A stretch of DNA of 64,000 bases from Erwinia aphidicola (GCF_024169515.1 NZ_JAMKCQ010000003.1:1-64000), one strand, 5' to 3'; counted from the first letter of the stretch, positions 17,417-26,003 are shown. Made by a program: numbers and translations. The notes: generated by a model not told the origin, from the letters alone.

Positions 17417-18091
17417 TCATTTGTTGTGCCGTTTTTTTGCCAATAAACTTATATCAGCCATTTCTAGAATATTTTTGCTGGAACCGTACCGGACGGCGTT
17501 AAGCATAGCGTTGCCCATTTCAACGGTAGTTAAAATTGACCGGGGAAATATAAGTCTGAGGACAGGAAAAAAGGGGGCTGCAAGCCGGTAAACAAGGCGG
17601 TAGCTGGATGTTTTAGATTCAATACCGTTGAGAGGCTGGATTACAGCAGGGCGGAACATTAAGGCCGAATCAAAACCCAGTGCCAGCAGAGCATTTTCCG
17701 TTTTTCCTTTTACCCTGGCCCACATCACCCTCCCTTTCTCGGTACTATCTGTGCCAGCTCCTGAGACATATATAAATGTCATTTTCCGGTTTGATTCAGC
17801 CAGTCTTCTGGCAATATTTAGTGTTAAATCATAGGTAATCTTACTGTACTGGCCCTCTGTCATACCTGATGCGCTCACGCCAAGGCAAAAAAAACAGGCA
17901 TCATATTGTGATGAGTTATCGCCCAAGGCTTCGGCAATATCTGACGTAACAATCTGCCACAGCTTTGGGTGTTGAAGTGGTGATACTGAGCGTCCTGCAA
18001 TGGTGACCGATTCAATATCCTCAGCCTGCAGACACTCACGTAATACACCCTGACCAACCATACCGGATGCGCCGTAAATCAAAATATTCAC
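17417..18091 (-). CDS. NAD(P)-binding Rossmann-fold protein (atypical SDR)
   Basis: A 224-residue protein with the dinucleotide-binding motif IYGASGMVGQG at its N-terminus and the core pattern of atypical short-chain dehydrogenases (TIP30/NmrA-like). I start it at the GTG at 18091; the Shine-Dalgarno lies in a tandem heptamer repeat (three copies of cctgact at 18094-18114 on the plus strand, read as AGTCAGG on the coding strand). It is downstream of the SDR at 18144-18908 in the same operon. Substrate unknown. Confidence 0.75.
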   Translation of the reverse strand: MNILIYGASGMVGQGVLRECLQAEDIESVTIAGRSVSPLQHPKLWQIVTSDIAEALGDNSSQYDACFFCLGVSASGMTEGQYSKITYDLTLNIARRLAESNRKMTFIYVSGAGTDSTEKGRVMWARVKGKTENALLALGFDSALMFRPAVIQPLNGIESKTSSYRLVYRLAAPFFPVLRLIFPRSILTTVEMGNAMLNAVRYGSSKNILEMADISLLAKKRHNK

Positions 18092-18143
18092 TTCCTGACT
18101 CCTGACTCCTGACTGGCCGGGGATCCCCGGCCCTCTATCGGAA

Positions 18144-18908
18144 TTACTTCGCCTGAAAGCCACCGTCGATATTCAGAATATGGCCCGTAACAAAGCTTGC
18201 CTCGTCTGAAAGTAACCAGACAATCCCATTTGCGATCTCTTCTGGTTTACCGAGGCGATTCATCGGATGCATAGCGCTGATAACGTCTTCATTATAATTT
18301 TCATCATTGCCATCCAGCTGAGCGGCAATGATATCTGTTTTGGTGGCTCCCGGTGCCACACCGTTTATGCGGACACCCTGAGTGGCATGGTCAAGAGCAG
18401 CAGATTTAGTCAGTCCTGCAACGGCATGTTTGGTGGCAGCATAAGTCCCGGCCCACGGCATGCCATTCAGACCGGCGATGGAAGCAAGATTAACGATTGA
18501 GCCATGCCCCTGTTTTACCATCTGCTGAAGTTCGTACTTCATGCAGTAATAAAGTCCCAGAACGTTGGTATCAATCATTGCACTGAATTTTGTACTTTCA
18601 GATTGTGGAATAGTCGTCGTCTCGACAGATATCCCTGCATTGTTAACGGCCATATCCAGGTGTCCAAATTCCTGAACGACATGCTCAATTAAGGACTTAA
18701 CATCGTTCTCACTGGTCACATCGGTCTGGATAAATCTCACTACAGCCTCGTTTGCTGCAACAGCCTGAATCGCCGCAACAGCCTCGCGGCCTCGTTCAGC
18801 ATTCCGACCACTTATAACGACAGTAATCCCCTTAGCTGCGAGTTTAAGAGCCGTTGCTTTACCAATGCCGCTAGCGCCACCGGTGATTAGAGCTACCTGA
18901 TTAGTCAT
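18144..18908 (-). CDS. Classical short-chain dehydrogenase/reductase
   Basis: A 254-residue SDR. The cofactor motif TGGASGIG is at residues ~9-16, NNAG at about 90, the catalytic Ser in VNLASIAG and the YxxxK motif in TYAATKHAVAG; the family end-motif ILNIDGGFQAK is also present. It reduces or oxidises a carbonyl/alcohol with NAD(P)H; the substrate is unknown. It is the first gene of a two-gene operon. A palindromic site at 18990-19010 resembles a site in front of the TetR gene at 19031-19594, so that regulator probably represses it. Confidence 0.87.
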   Translation of the reverse strand: MTNQVALITGGASGIGKATALKLAAKGITVVISGRNAERGREAVAAIQAVAANEAVVRFIQTDVTSENDVKSLIEHVVQEFGHLDMAVNNAGISVETTTIPQSESTKFSAMIDTNVLGLYYCMKYELQQMVKQGHGSIVNLASIAGLNGMPWAGTYAATKHAVAGLTKSAALDHATQGVRINGVAPGATKTDIIAAQLDGNDENYNEDVISAMHPMNRLGKPEEIANGIVWLLSDEASFVTGHILNIDGGFQAK

Positions 18909-18989
18909 TACATTTCTCCAGATAATGGCAGTTTAATGAGCGAAGCGCTCAGTTGTTGTTAATACTCAGGGCCGACAAAGGTATTTTTA

Positions 18990-19010
18990 AGTGATTAACT
19001 GGTCAGTCAT
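18990..19010. promoter_or_regulatory. Candidate TetR operator upstream of the SDR operon
   Basis: The site begins AGTGATTA and ends GTCAGTCAT, an imperfect palindrome about 82 bp upstream of the SDR start. It shares AGTGATTA...GTCARTCAT with the site at 19611-19627. Confidence 0.45.
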
Positions 19011-19030
19011 TTAAATTTCAAAAATGCAGA

Positions 19031-19594
19031 CTAAATGCCTGTTGCCCTGTAAAACATCTCGAAACCTTTTTCTATAAACTCATTCGATTGGTCAGGGTAA
19101 CGCATAGCAAAGTCAGCCGTTGCCTCTGCAAGAGACGCAAGGACTGTTGTGACAAAATCAACATCATCACAAATACCCGCTGAACTCAGTTCTCTGAGCA
19201 TGACATTGGTTGCTTCAAAAAGCATAGCAGATTGCTCACGTACGTCCGCAGTAACTACACGTGAAACCGTCAGTTGCTGGAGTGTCGCCCGCTCCTGCGG
19301 ACAACGACATGCCCAGCCAATATAGGCAGACCAGACATGGAAAGCCCTGTCCCTTATGTTTGCCTGAAGTGGAAAATCCTGCATCAGCGCAGCAGCCACT
19401 CCTGTTTTGATGGTCAGATAAAGCTGGTTTAACAGCGTGTTTTTATCGGGAAAATAAGTGAACAAAGACCCTGCTGAAACACCTGCTTCACGTGCTATCT
19501 GAGCCGTAGTTGCGCTAAGTCCTTCCCCGGAGATGATGCGTAATGCGGCGTCGAGGATTGCTCTGCGTTTTGTTTCGTCAAGGGGACGTGCCAT
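19031..19594 (-). CDS. TetR-family transcriptional regulator
   Basis: A 187-residue repressor. Residues ~7-52 are the TetR HTH (RRAILDAALRIISGEGLSAT, AREAGVSAGSLFTYF); the rest is the helical ligand-binding domain. The position upstream of the SDR pair on the same strand, and the shared palindromes at 18990-19010 and 19611-19627, suggest it represses the SDR operon and itself. The ligand is unknown, probably a reactive or aromatic compound. Confidence 0.86.
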   Translation of the reverse strand: MARPLDETKRRAILDAALRIISGEGLSATTAQIAREAGVSAGSLFTYFPDKNTLLNQLYLTIKTGVAAALMQDFPLQANIRDRAFHVWSAYIGWACRCPQERATLQQLTVSRVVTADVREQSAMLFEATNVMLRELSSAGICDDVDFVTTVLASLAEATADFAMRYPDQSNEFIEKGFEMFYRATGI

Positions 19595-19610
19595 AATGGA
19601 ACCTTAGATG

Positions 19611-19627
19611 AGTGATTAGTCAATCAT
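19611..19627. promoter_or_regulatory. Candidate TetR operator at the tetR-like gene's own promoter
   Basis: agtgattagtcaatcat lies 17 bp upstream of the TetR start codon and contains arms TGATT/AATCA. It matches the site upstream of the SDR operon in its outer parts. Confidence 0.45.
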
Positions 19628-20020
19628 ATATGGATGATTAAAAAAATCAACCAAGAAATTACGCCATTCTCCTTTAAAACAATGTCCGCTCCTCGCTCTT
19701 AGCTGCCCGTCAATTTGGGTTGCTCTGTCCCGGTTTTTTATTGGAAACGACCAAGTAATTTGCGAACAGGTAGTCAAGTAAAATGCGAATGGGTGATCAA
19801 GTGAATGCGAATACCCACCAGAAAATCACGATCCAGAAGCGCCGCTCGTTAAAGCTTAACAATTCAAGCATTATCGCAGGCGGGGGACAGGACAGACCGC
19901 CCTGGTACGATTAACGTCATTCTGATTTTTCTCGTTCGGAAGACGAAACAGGACTGCGTAATACGATGGGATATTATGAGAGTCTGATACACTGCGAAAT
20001 TCGCGCGGTATGAAAGCGGA
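19628..20020. other. Gene-poor stretch with IS remnant and esterase 5' debris
   Basis: About 390 bp without an intact gene. It contains three tandem ~23-bp repeats (19751-19818) that look like a solo insertion-sequence end, and merges into the broken esterase from about 19995. I see nothing else in it. Confidence 0.4.
19751..19818. repeat. Three tandem 22-23-bp repeats, probable IS21-like end
   Basis: Units begin ccaagtaatttgcgaacagg (19751), tcaagtaaaatgcgaatggg (19774) and tcaagtgaatgcgaataccc (19797). Each shares CAAGT...TGCGAA. Multiple tandem terminal repeats are typical of IS21-family ends. No transposase genes accompany it here. Confidence 0.45.
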
Positions 20021-20353
20021 TTGTCATTGGGGGATCCTCTCAGGGCAGCACGATCCCTGATTACAGGAATCCGTTTCGGGCATCGTCTGGCCGGAATTTT
20101 TGGTATGTCTGGCTATCTGCCTCTTGCCTCTGCTTCTTCAGCTGAGCAGCATGATACACATCGAACACCCCCTGTCTTTATCGCTCATGGAGAAAAAGAC
20201 GACATCGTATTACCCGCGCTGGCAATGACAGCGCGGGATATCCTGCGAAATGCGGGGCATGATGTTACATGGAAGACCTATCCTGTTGGACGCACAGTAA
20301 GTGATGATGAACTCCATGATTTGAGCCTGTGGCTGAAGAAAGTTTTGGCTTAG
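20008..20353 (+). pseudogene. Remnant of an alpha/beta-hydrolase carboxylesterase (YpfH-like)
   Basis: The downstream frame contains GIFGMSGYLPLA, PVFIAHGEKDDIVLP (catalytic Asp region) and ILRNAGHDVTWKTYPVGRTV, which is the C-terminal half of a phospholipase/carboxylesterase-type hydrolase. The nucleophile motif appears just upstream in another frame (RIVIGGSSQG near 20015-20045), so a frameshift separates the two parts, and the N-terminal third is missing. In the usual GH[ST]V motif the histidine is replaced by arginine (GRTV). It is therefore a decayed gene. Confidence 0.6.
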
Positions 20354-20360
20354 TCAGATT

Positions 20361-20430
20361 GCACTTGTAGTGGTTTACTGAAACTGCCCACAATGGATGT
20401 TGACCAAATTCAGTAAACGACTACAAGTGC
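20361..20430. repeat. 22-bp near-perfect inverted repeat (long hairpin)
   Basis: Arms 20361-20382 (starting gcacttgtagtgg) and 20409-20430 (ending cgactacaagtgc) match at 21 of 22 positions around a 26-base loop. There is no T-tract, so it is not a standard terminator. It lies between the decayed esterase and the 3' end of the NTF2 gene and may be a remnant of a small mobile element. Confidence 0.6.
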
Positions 20431-20457
20431 GTAGAAACCTGTCAGACGGTGTTAACT

Positions 20458-20847
20458 TTATGCTAACGCCGACATGACCGACGCGCTATCGACGTACTGC
20501 TCCATGGTCATAATTTTCCCATCCTCAAGGCGATAAAGGTGCGCAAATGATGCCGTCATCGCCTTGCCGGTTATTTTATAAACGCCGGAGTAAATCCCAA
20601 AAGCAGCAACATAGTTACCGTCAGCAAGAAACGTATGCGTCTTTGCCTGATAGTCTGTCCACTCAGTTGCCAGTCGCTGAAATACGTTAGCGATTATCTC
20701 TTCTGCACCGGTGTAAGTCCCTGCATAGGGGAACCCAGCCGCTTCAGTCCATGTCGCATTGGGGGACAGGACAGCAAGCAGGTTCTTTCCATTTTCTTCA
20801 GAGGTACCTTCATAAGTCGCGCGTATAATTTCCACATTACTCTTCAT
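20458..20847 (-). CDS. Single-domain NTF2-like protein (SnoaL/ketosteroid-isomerase-related)
   Basis: A 129-residue protein of the SnoaL-like fold: helical N-terminus IIRATYEGTSEENGKNLLAV, then PNATWTEAAGFPYAGTYTG and the sheet YVAAFGIYSGVYKITGKAM. Members act on small hydrophobic molecules or are of unknown role. Its start is 4 bp from the stop of the metallo-beta-lactamase-fold gene, so it is cotranscribed as the last gene of the DsbA-MBL-NTF2 operon. Confidence 0.75.
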   Translation of the reverse strand: MKSNVEIIRATYEGTSEENGKNLLAVLSPNATWTEAAGFPYAGTYTGAEEIIANVFQRLATEWTDYQAKTHTFLADGNYVAAFGIYSGVYKITGKAMTASFAHLYRLEDGKIMTMEQYVDSASVMSALA

Positions 20848-20851
20848 TATT

Positions 20852-21700
20852 CTATCCCCAACTCATTTCGCCCTTGGCGACTTTTGCACCAATTTGTAAA
20901 GCGACACTCATGCCAGCATCAGGATAACGTTTTGTCATGGCTGCAATCAGTTCGCTACTGTCGCTGGCCAGACTTAGCTCGTTCTCAAAAGCCAGAAGAT
21001 AGTCGCGGGTATAGGTTATTGCTGAAATATCGGTAGCACCCTCAGGTAACATATGCCCTGCGATGACCGTAGTGGGATGTCTGGATGCCATGGTGTCCAG
21101 ATTTTTTATCCAAAGTGCGCGACCCTCTGGACCTTGAGTGTCGGCGGTCCACACATGGGTACCAGAGAACACCAGTACACCGCCAAAAATGGCGTTAAGC
21201 GAAGGTACCCAGAGATAACGACGGTTAGCGAGGCCATCAGCATCAATAATTTCGAGGGCCTGGCCTTCGAGAGATAACGCATCCTCGTCAAATACCTCGG
21301 GCATAATGATGTCTGACAACGTTTGCGGGCCGTTGTCCTGGAGTTGTGGGCCCCACACTGCCAGTTTCTTATCAACACTTTTCTTAATGGCATCGATTGT
21401 CGACGATGCGGCAACGACACGAGCTTCCGGAAAGGCTGCTCTTACCGGACCGAGGCTAAAGTAGTAATCAGGGTCGCTTTGGCTAATATAGATTGTGGTC
21501 AGCTTTTTACCTGTTTTCTGGATAGCCTCTGCCAGCAGTCTGCCATCGGCGAGCGTAAAACCACCGTCAATAAGTACGGCTTCCTTATCGCCAGAGATCA
21601 GCACTGGCGAGCGATAAAAACCGTGCTCGCCGGCAGGAAAATGTGTCCAACTCAGGGGAATGTCCCTCCCTGCATCAGGGACGTTGGTTTGTAGTGTCAT
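20852..21700 (-). CDS. Metallo-beta-lactamase-fold protein with altered metal site
   Basis: A 282-residue MBL-fold protein. The fold is recognisable (SPVLISGDKEAVLIDGGF, later TVIAGHMLP). The usual HxHxDH motif is replaced by SQSDPDY: aligned on the retained Asp, the three histidines are Gln, Asp and Tyr. The downstream His in AGHMLP and Asp in WTADT are kept. Relatives with DPDYYF at this place exist, so it is a subgroup feature rather than a single mutation. It may bind one metal or none. It sits between a DsbA-like protein and an NTF2-like protein in one operon. Confidence 0.75.
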   Translation of the reverse strand: MTLQTNVPDAGRDIPLSWTHFPAGEHGFYRSPVLISGDKEAVLIDGGFTLADGRLLAEAIQKTGKKLTTIYISQSDPDYYFSLGPVRAAFPEARVVAASSTIDAIKKSVDKKLAVWGPQLQDNGPQTLSDIIMPEVFDEDALSLEGQALEIIDADGLANRRYLWVPSLNAIFGGVLVFSGTHVWTADTQGPEGRALWIKNLDTMASRHPTTVIAGHMLPEGATDISAITYTRDYLLAFENELSLASDSSELIAAMTKRYPDAGMSVALQIGAKVAKGEMSWG

Positions 21701-21757
21701 CGTATTTTTCGCCTTCTGTTAAAGTGGTAATTAGGTGAGCATTGCTTTCACCAGACG

Positions 21758-22390
21758 TTATGAATCCACTAACTGACGTACCCATTCATGAGGGTTTGAA
21801 AACAATATGCTTGAGTTTAGCATCCAGCGCTTTGAGCCGGATTCGGCAATAAAAGTGGGAACACCGCGTGCGCCAAATTCCCGCATTAATCGTTTCGCAC
21901 GCTCAGTACGAGTATGGTTTGCTTCGAGCAAGTCTGCTGCAGGATCCAACACTTTCTTCGCCGCATTTTCCAGACCCTGAGAACTTAACACACCCGCAAG
22001 AACCGACAATGACGTGACGTCAAGCCCCTCAACATAACGAGCGTGTTGTATTGCTTTCAGCGCTTCAATTTCCCGCGAAGGGTTTGACAGTGATACTGCA
22101 GTAATCGCAAGCGTGGCTGAACCACTGTCAAATTTTTTCTGCTGGCCATGAAGCACTTTTTCGCGATAAATCTCGGAAAAAGGCTGCCCGGTGATATTAG
22201 AAATTCGCTGGTCGTTTTCCCACGCAAAAGCAGCAAATTCATTGTTCATGGGACGTGCGCCGGCATCTGAAAACAGGCCGGTTGGCATGAACTCAAGTTT
22301 AATGCCCGGAATGTCATTTAGTTCAGTAAGCACAGGTGACGCGCCGTAGCACCAACCGCAAAGCGGATCGAATAAGTAATTAAGAATCAT
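21758..22390 (-). CDS. Cytosolic DsbA-family thioredoxin-fold protein (CGWC)
   Basis: A 210-residue DsbA/FrnE-like protein without a signal peptide. The active site CGWC lies at the very N-terminus (FDPLCGWCYGASP) and the cis-Pro loop is GVPTF; between them is a helical insertion. It probably catalyses thiol-disulfide exchange or glutathione-dependent chemistry in the cytosol. I start at the ATG at 22390; a GTG two codons upstream is possible. It is the first gene of an operon with the MBL-fold and NTF2-like genes and diverges from a LysR gene 116 bp away. Confidence 0.82.
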   Translation of the reverse strand: MILNYLFDPLCGWCYGASPVLTELNDIPGIKLEFMPTGLFSDAGARPMNNEFAAFAWENDQRISNITGQPFSEIYREKVLHGQQKKFDSGSATLAITAVSLSNPSREIEALKAIQHARYVEGLDVTSLSVLAGVLSSQGLENAAKKVLDPAADLLEANHTRTERAKRLMREFGARGVPTFIAESGSKRWMLNSSILFSNPHEWVRQLVDS

Positions 22391-22506
22391 GTTCACAGGT
22401 GCCCCCTATTTTTAAAAGTAACTCATCATAGAAAACTTTTATTGGATATTAAATACATCCATGGTAAACAGCTTGTCATCTAAAAACATACAATTGGAAT
22501 GCGGTA

Positions 22507-23406
22507 GTGAGAAAACTGGGAAATATCAGACGCCTTGCCTACTTTGTCTCCGTGGTTGAGGCTGGCTCATTTACTGCAGCTGCCGAGCGTTTGGGTATAA
22601 CTAAAGCGGTAGTCAGTCATCAGGTCGCGCGTCTTGAAGAGGAGTTGAACACCACTCTTCTTATCCGTACTACTCGTACCATTCGCTTAACGGATGCGGG
22701 AAAAGTCTTTTATGAGCACTGTGCGTCTATTCTACGTGAAACAGAGGAAGCCTTTGCAGAGTTAGACGCACTGGTGGCAGAGCCTTCTGGGACATTGAGG
22801 CTGACAGCGCCTTTTGACTATGGGATCAGCGTCGTCGTTCCAGCTATCACGGCATTCAGTCAGCGCTATCCAGACTGCAAAGTTGATGCCGTGATAAGTG
22901 ATAACAAGTTTGATATCGTGGACAAAGATATAGAAATAGCCATCCGTGTGGGCTGGTTAGACGACTCACATTTGCAGGCAAGGAAAATCGGGCACTTCCG
23001 GCAGTTGCTGATAGCCCCGCGCAATATGCAGCCGCAGGTAGAAAAAATTAATAAACCACAAGATATCAAACCACTGCCTTTTATAGCCAATACAGCTCTG
23101 CGTGAACCTTCTCAGTGGCATTTCACGCTGAATGGATCTGATCAACAAAGTGTCAACGTTCAGCCCTCGATATTCATTAATAACACACTGGCGGTCCGTG
23201 AAGCGGTGAGAGAAGGTGCTGGCATCTCTGTGTTGCCGGATTACGTTGTCAGTGATGATCTTATTTCTGGCCGCTTAATTCAGGTGCTCCCAGAATGGGA
23301 ACTACCTTCAGGTGAGATTCATGCAGTTTTTCCCGCATCTCGATTTCGCCCGACAAAGGTTCGCTCATTTTTAAATATATTGATGGAGAAAGATAAAGAG
23401 CGCTGA
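22507..23406 (+). CDS. LysR-family regulator, divergent from the DsbA-like operon
   Basis: A 299-residue LysR-type regulator with HTH FVSVVEAGSFTAAAERLGIT and KAVVSHQVARLE, and a type-2 periplasmic-binding effector domain. It starts with GTG at 22507. The divergent arrangement suggests it controls the DsbA-MBL-NTF2 operon. Confidence 0.87.
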   Translation: MRKLGNIRRLAYFVSVVEAGSFTAAAERLGITKAVVSHQVARLEEELNTTLLIRTTRTIRLTDAGKVFYEHCASILRETEEAFAELDALVAEPSGTLRLTAPFDYGISVVVPAITAFSQRYPDCKVDAVISDNKFDIVDKDIEIAIRVGWLDDSHLQARKIGHFRQLLIAPRNMQPQVEKINKPQDIKPLPFIANTALREPSQWHFTLNGSDQQSVNVQPSIFINNTLAVREAVREGAGISVLPDYVVSDDLISGRLIQVLPEWELPSGEIHAVFPASRFRPTKVRSFLNILMEKDKER

Positions 23407-23717
23407 TTGTGCTTATCTTTTGCATGCCAGCTTAGATTCAGGAATACGCAGCATACCGGTCATCGTGGAAATTTCAGCAAACGTAGACGTGTTTTCTTCC
23501 ACGAAGATGGCAATACCAGGTCATCAAGGCTGAGCGCTCGTAAGGGAGGAGTCTTCCTCAGACGACGTGGTCGATTTCCGGGAAATTAGCATTCATAATA
23601 ACATCTTTATTTTCCTTTAATATTGAGTTTACGTTTGAATTTTTCGCATTCAATTTCCGGCCATCATGCATAGATGGGCCCGGATGATAATTTTTTCCGT
23701 CTATATTATTTAGTATT
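23407..23717. other. Intergenic stretch inside the transposon
   Basis: About 310 bp between convergent LysR and MFS genes. The two short frames that cross it lack domains and ribosome sites. I see no terminator or repeat of note. Confidence 0.4.
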
Positions 23718-24929
23718 TTATGCTCCGACCCATGATTTTGGCTGGCTCCTTCCCGCGAAATACGCCGATAAAGCAATACACGCACTTAAAACACTGCACA
23801 AACAAAGATAGGCATTCAGGGCTGTTTCCTGGGGGAAATGATCCATCATCACACTCAGCGAAAACGGCAGCCAGTTACCCACGTATCCCACAATGTAAAG
23901 AAGGTTTATCAGGTGGTGCCGCTGACTCTGTCTGGCGACCACATTAACGATAGTGGCGGCACCGACCAGTATTGCCCCATAGGCGAATCCTTCGAGCATC
24001 ACGGCTACGAAAAGAAGGAAGGGATCCGTTGTGTATACACTGCAGAGGACGAGCAAAACCGCAGAAAGTTGGGTAACAATTCCGATTTTCAGCGACGAAT
24101 AATGGTGTTTTTTTCTCATCACTATCTGGGTGATACCTGCAACCAGCAGGAATACCGACAGTGAATAGCTTACCAGCTGCACGCTGGTAACATTGAAGTA
24201 GGTGCGGGCGAGGGTGGGTCCCTGGGACATAAACGTGGACGCCATCGCCCATGAAAGAAATATGGCCATGCAGCAGACGATGACGTCCCGGAAAGAGAGT
24301 ACCTTATGACCTTGAGCTTTGATATTTTTCCGTTCACCGGTTACGGGTGTACTGTGCCTGTTAATCATCAGACGACTGCCCCTGATCGCAAATACTGACG
24401 CTGTAACCAGAATAAAAAGAATTACGTAGGGAGCCTTAAGTACATAAAAACCGCGATGCACGATTTCCCCCGTAATTAATGGGCCAATAGCCTGTCCAAG
24501 GATCAACGAGGCAGAAGCCGTCAATGCCGCAGTATTACTTACTTCCGTATCAAATAATTTAATCAGCGAGCGGTTAATATAGGCCATTAAAATACCTGAA
24601 CCCAGACCCGTAACAAAACGGCCTAGGATAAGTATCATAAAGTTATCTGCAAGCATCATCAGTAGTGATGACAGCAAAACGCAGGCCAGACCTGCATACA
24701 GGGGTTTTGTATACAGCTCAGGCCTGATGTTAACCCTGGCGGTAAATGCAAGCGCTAAAAGGACTCCAGCCGCGTAGACGCCAAAAACCGCCATTATTTG
24801 AGAAGCGCTGAAACCATATAAACTGATGTATACGGGATAGAGAGGAGTGGGAAGACTGCTGCTCAGCATGCCGGAAAAGAAAGCCATGGCCAGTGCCATC
24901 CCTGCATGCGATGTTTGTTTGTCTGACAT
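23718..24929 (-). CDS. Major facilitator superfamily transporter (DHA1-like)
   Basis: A 403-residue inner-membrane protein with about 12 hydrophobic helices in two halves. The segments SSSLPTPLYPVYISLYGFSA (helix 1-loop) and GRFVTGLGSGILMAYINRSL (helices 4-5) are typical of proton-driven drug or metabolite exporters of the MFS. I start at ATG 24929; upstream codons to 25046 encode a poor, cysteine-rich extension without support. A LysR gene lies just upstream on the same strand. It is likely the export arm of the cargo; the substrate is unknown. Confidence 0.85.
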   Translation of the reverse strand: MSDKQTSHAGMALAMAFFSGMLSSSLPTPLYPVYISLYGFSASQIMAVFGVYAAGVLLALAFTARVNIRPELYTKPLYAGLACVLLSSLLMMLADNFMILILGRFVTGLGSGILMAYINRSLIKLFDTEVSNTAALTASASLILGQAIGPLITGEIVHRGFYVLKAPYVILFILVTASVFAIRGSRLMINRHSTPVTGERKNIKAQGHKVLSFRDVIVCCMAIFLSWAMASTFMSQGPTLARTYFNVTSVQLVSYSLSVFLLVAGITQIVMRKKHHYSSLKIGIVTQLSAVLLVLCSVYTTDPFLLFVAVMLEGFAYGAILVGAATIVNVVARQSQRHHLINLLYIVGYVGNWLPFSLSVMMDHFPQETALNAYLCLCSVLSACIALSAYFAGRSQPKSWVGA

Positions 24930-25100
24930 AGTAATATCTTCTGTCCTGGGAAATGGATTCGTTCTGTAAAAATCCATAAAACAGTAACACGATCCCTTAG
25001 CGATGGGATTCGAGCAGCAGGAATACCCACTGTGACGTATTTTCACAGTGAGTATTTAAATATGACCTTGGGGACAAGTAGTAAGGGGCTGGCTGAAAAT

Positions 25101-26003
25101 TCAAATGCTCCAGGGATGCAGGGCTATCTGTTTTTCCATGAATTCAATAAAACAGCGGATGCGCGGGCTGAGATGCTGCCTTTTCGCGTAAATTATATAG
25201 AGCGGCTCTCTGACAGGAGACTGGAATGCCTTCAAAAGCGGTATTAATCTTCCTTCTCTGATATCCCGGTGAACGTGAAAGTCAGCCAGGCGGACGATAC
25301 CTTCTCCCTGAATAGCCAGATCTCGCAGCAAATCGCCCTGCGACAGTGAGGCAACCGGTTTAACTGGGAATATAATGCTCTGATTGTCTTCGGTGAATAC
25401 CCACTGGTTCCAGTGGCTATCGAAATTAAAGTGGAAACAGCGATGCTCCATCAACTCACGGGGATGGGAGGGTATCCCGTACCTGGTGATGTAGGCCGGC
25501 GAAGCGCAGGTAATCCACTGACTCTCACCGATACGACGGGCGATACGGGAAGAACTCGCAAGTACACCACCATAAATGGCGAGATCCAGCCCTTTATCAA
25601 AGTCATCCCGGTAAACCGGCCCCGTTTCAATATCAACGTCGAGGTCGGGGTAGGCGTCAATAAACGCGGGCAACCATGGAAGGATATGATAACGGGCGAA
25701 GGTGGTCATGGTACGGATTTTCAGCTGCCCGCTGATGCGTGATGGCATATCTTCTGCCAGTGAATCAGCCTCAGACATTGCGTCAACGACTGCCCGGGCA
25801 CTGTTAAGATAAACGTGCCCCTCTTCGGTCAGCGTTAACGTTCTCGTCCCGCGATGAAAGAGCCTTACCTGTAATCTCGCCTCCAGCCGGCTGATGAGTT
25901 TACTCATTGCTGAAGGCGTCAATCCGTTTGCCCGCGCGGCGGCAGAAAAATTGCCGTATTCATACGCCCATATAAATGCAAGCAACTGATTATAATTATC
26001 CAT
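25101..26003 (-). CDS. LysR-family regulator upstream of the MFS gene
   Basis: A 300-residue LysR-type regulator: HTH IWAYEYGNFSAAARANGLTP and AMSKLISRLE, then the effector domain. It is on the same strand as the MFS transporter, 171 bp upstream of it, so it may regulate the transporter without the usual divergent layout. Confidence 0.86.
   Translation of the reverse strand: MDNYNQLLAFIWAYEYGNFSAAARANGLTPSAMSKLISRLEARLQVRLFHRGTRTLTLTEEGHVYLNSARAVVDAMSEADSLAEDMPSRISGQLKIRTMTTFARYHILPWLPAFIDAYPDLDVDIETGPVYRDDFDKGLDLAIYGGVLASSSRIARRIGESQWITCASPAYITRYGIPSHPRELMEHRCFHFNFDSHWNQWVFTEDNQSIIFPVKPVASLSQGDLLRDLAIQGEGIVRLADFHVHRDIREGRLIPLLKAFQSPVREPLYIIYAKRQHLSPRIRCFIEFMEKQIALHPWSI

Noticed and set aside
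19737..19752. A 16-base match (tttattggaaacgacc) shared with 62500-62515
   Set aside because: One such match is expected by chance among all pairs in 64 kb, and the flanks do not agree.
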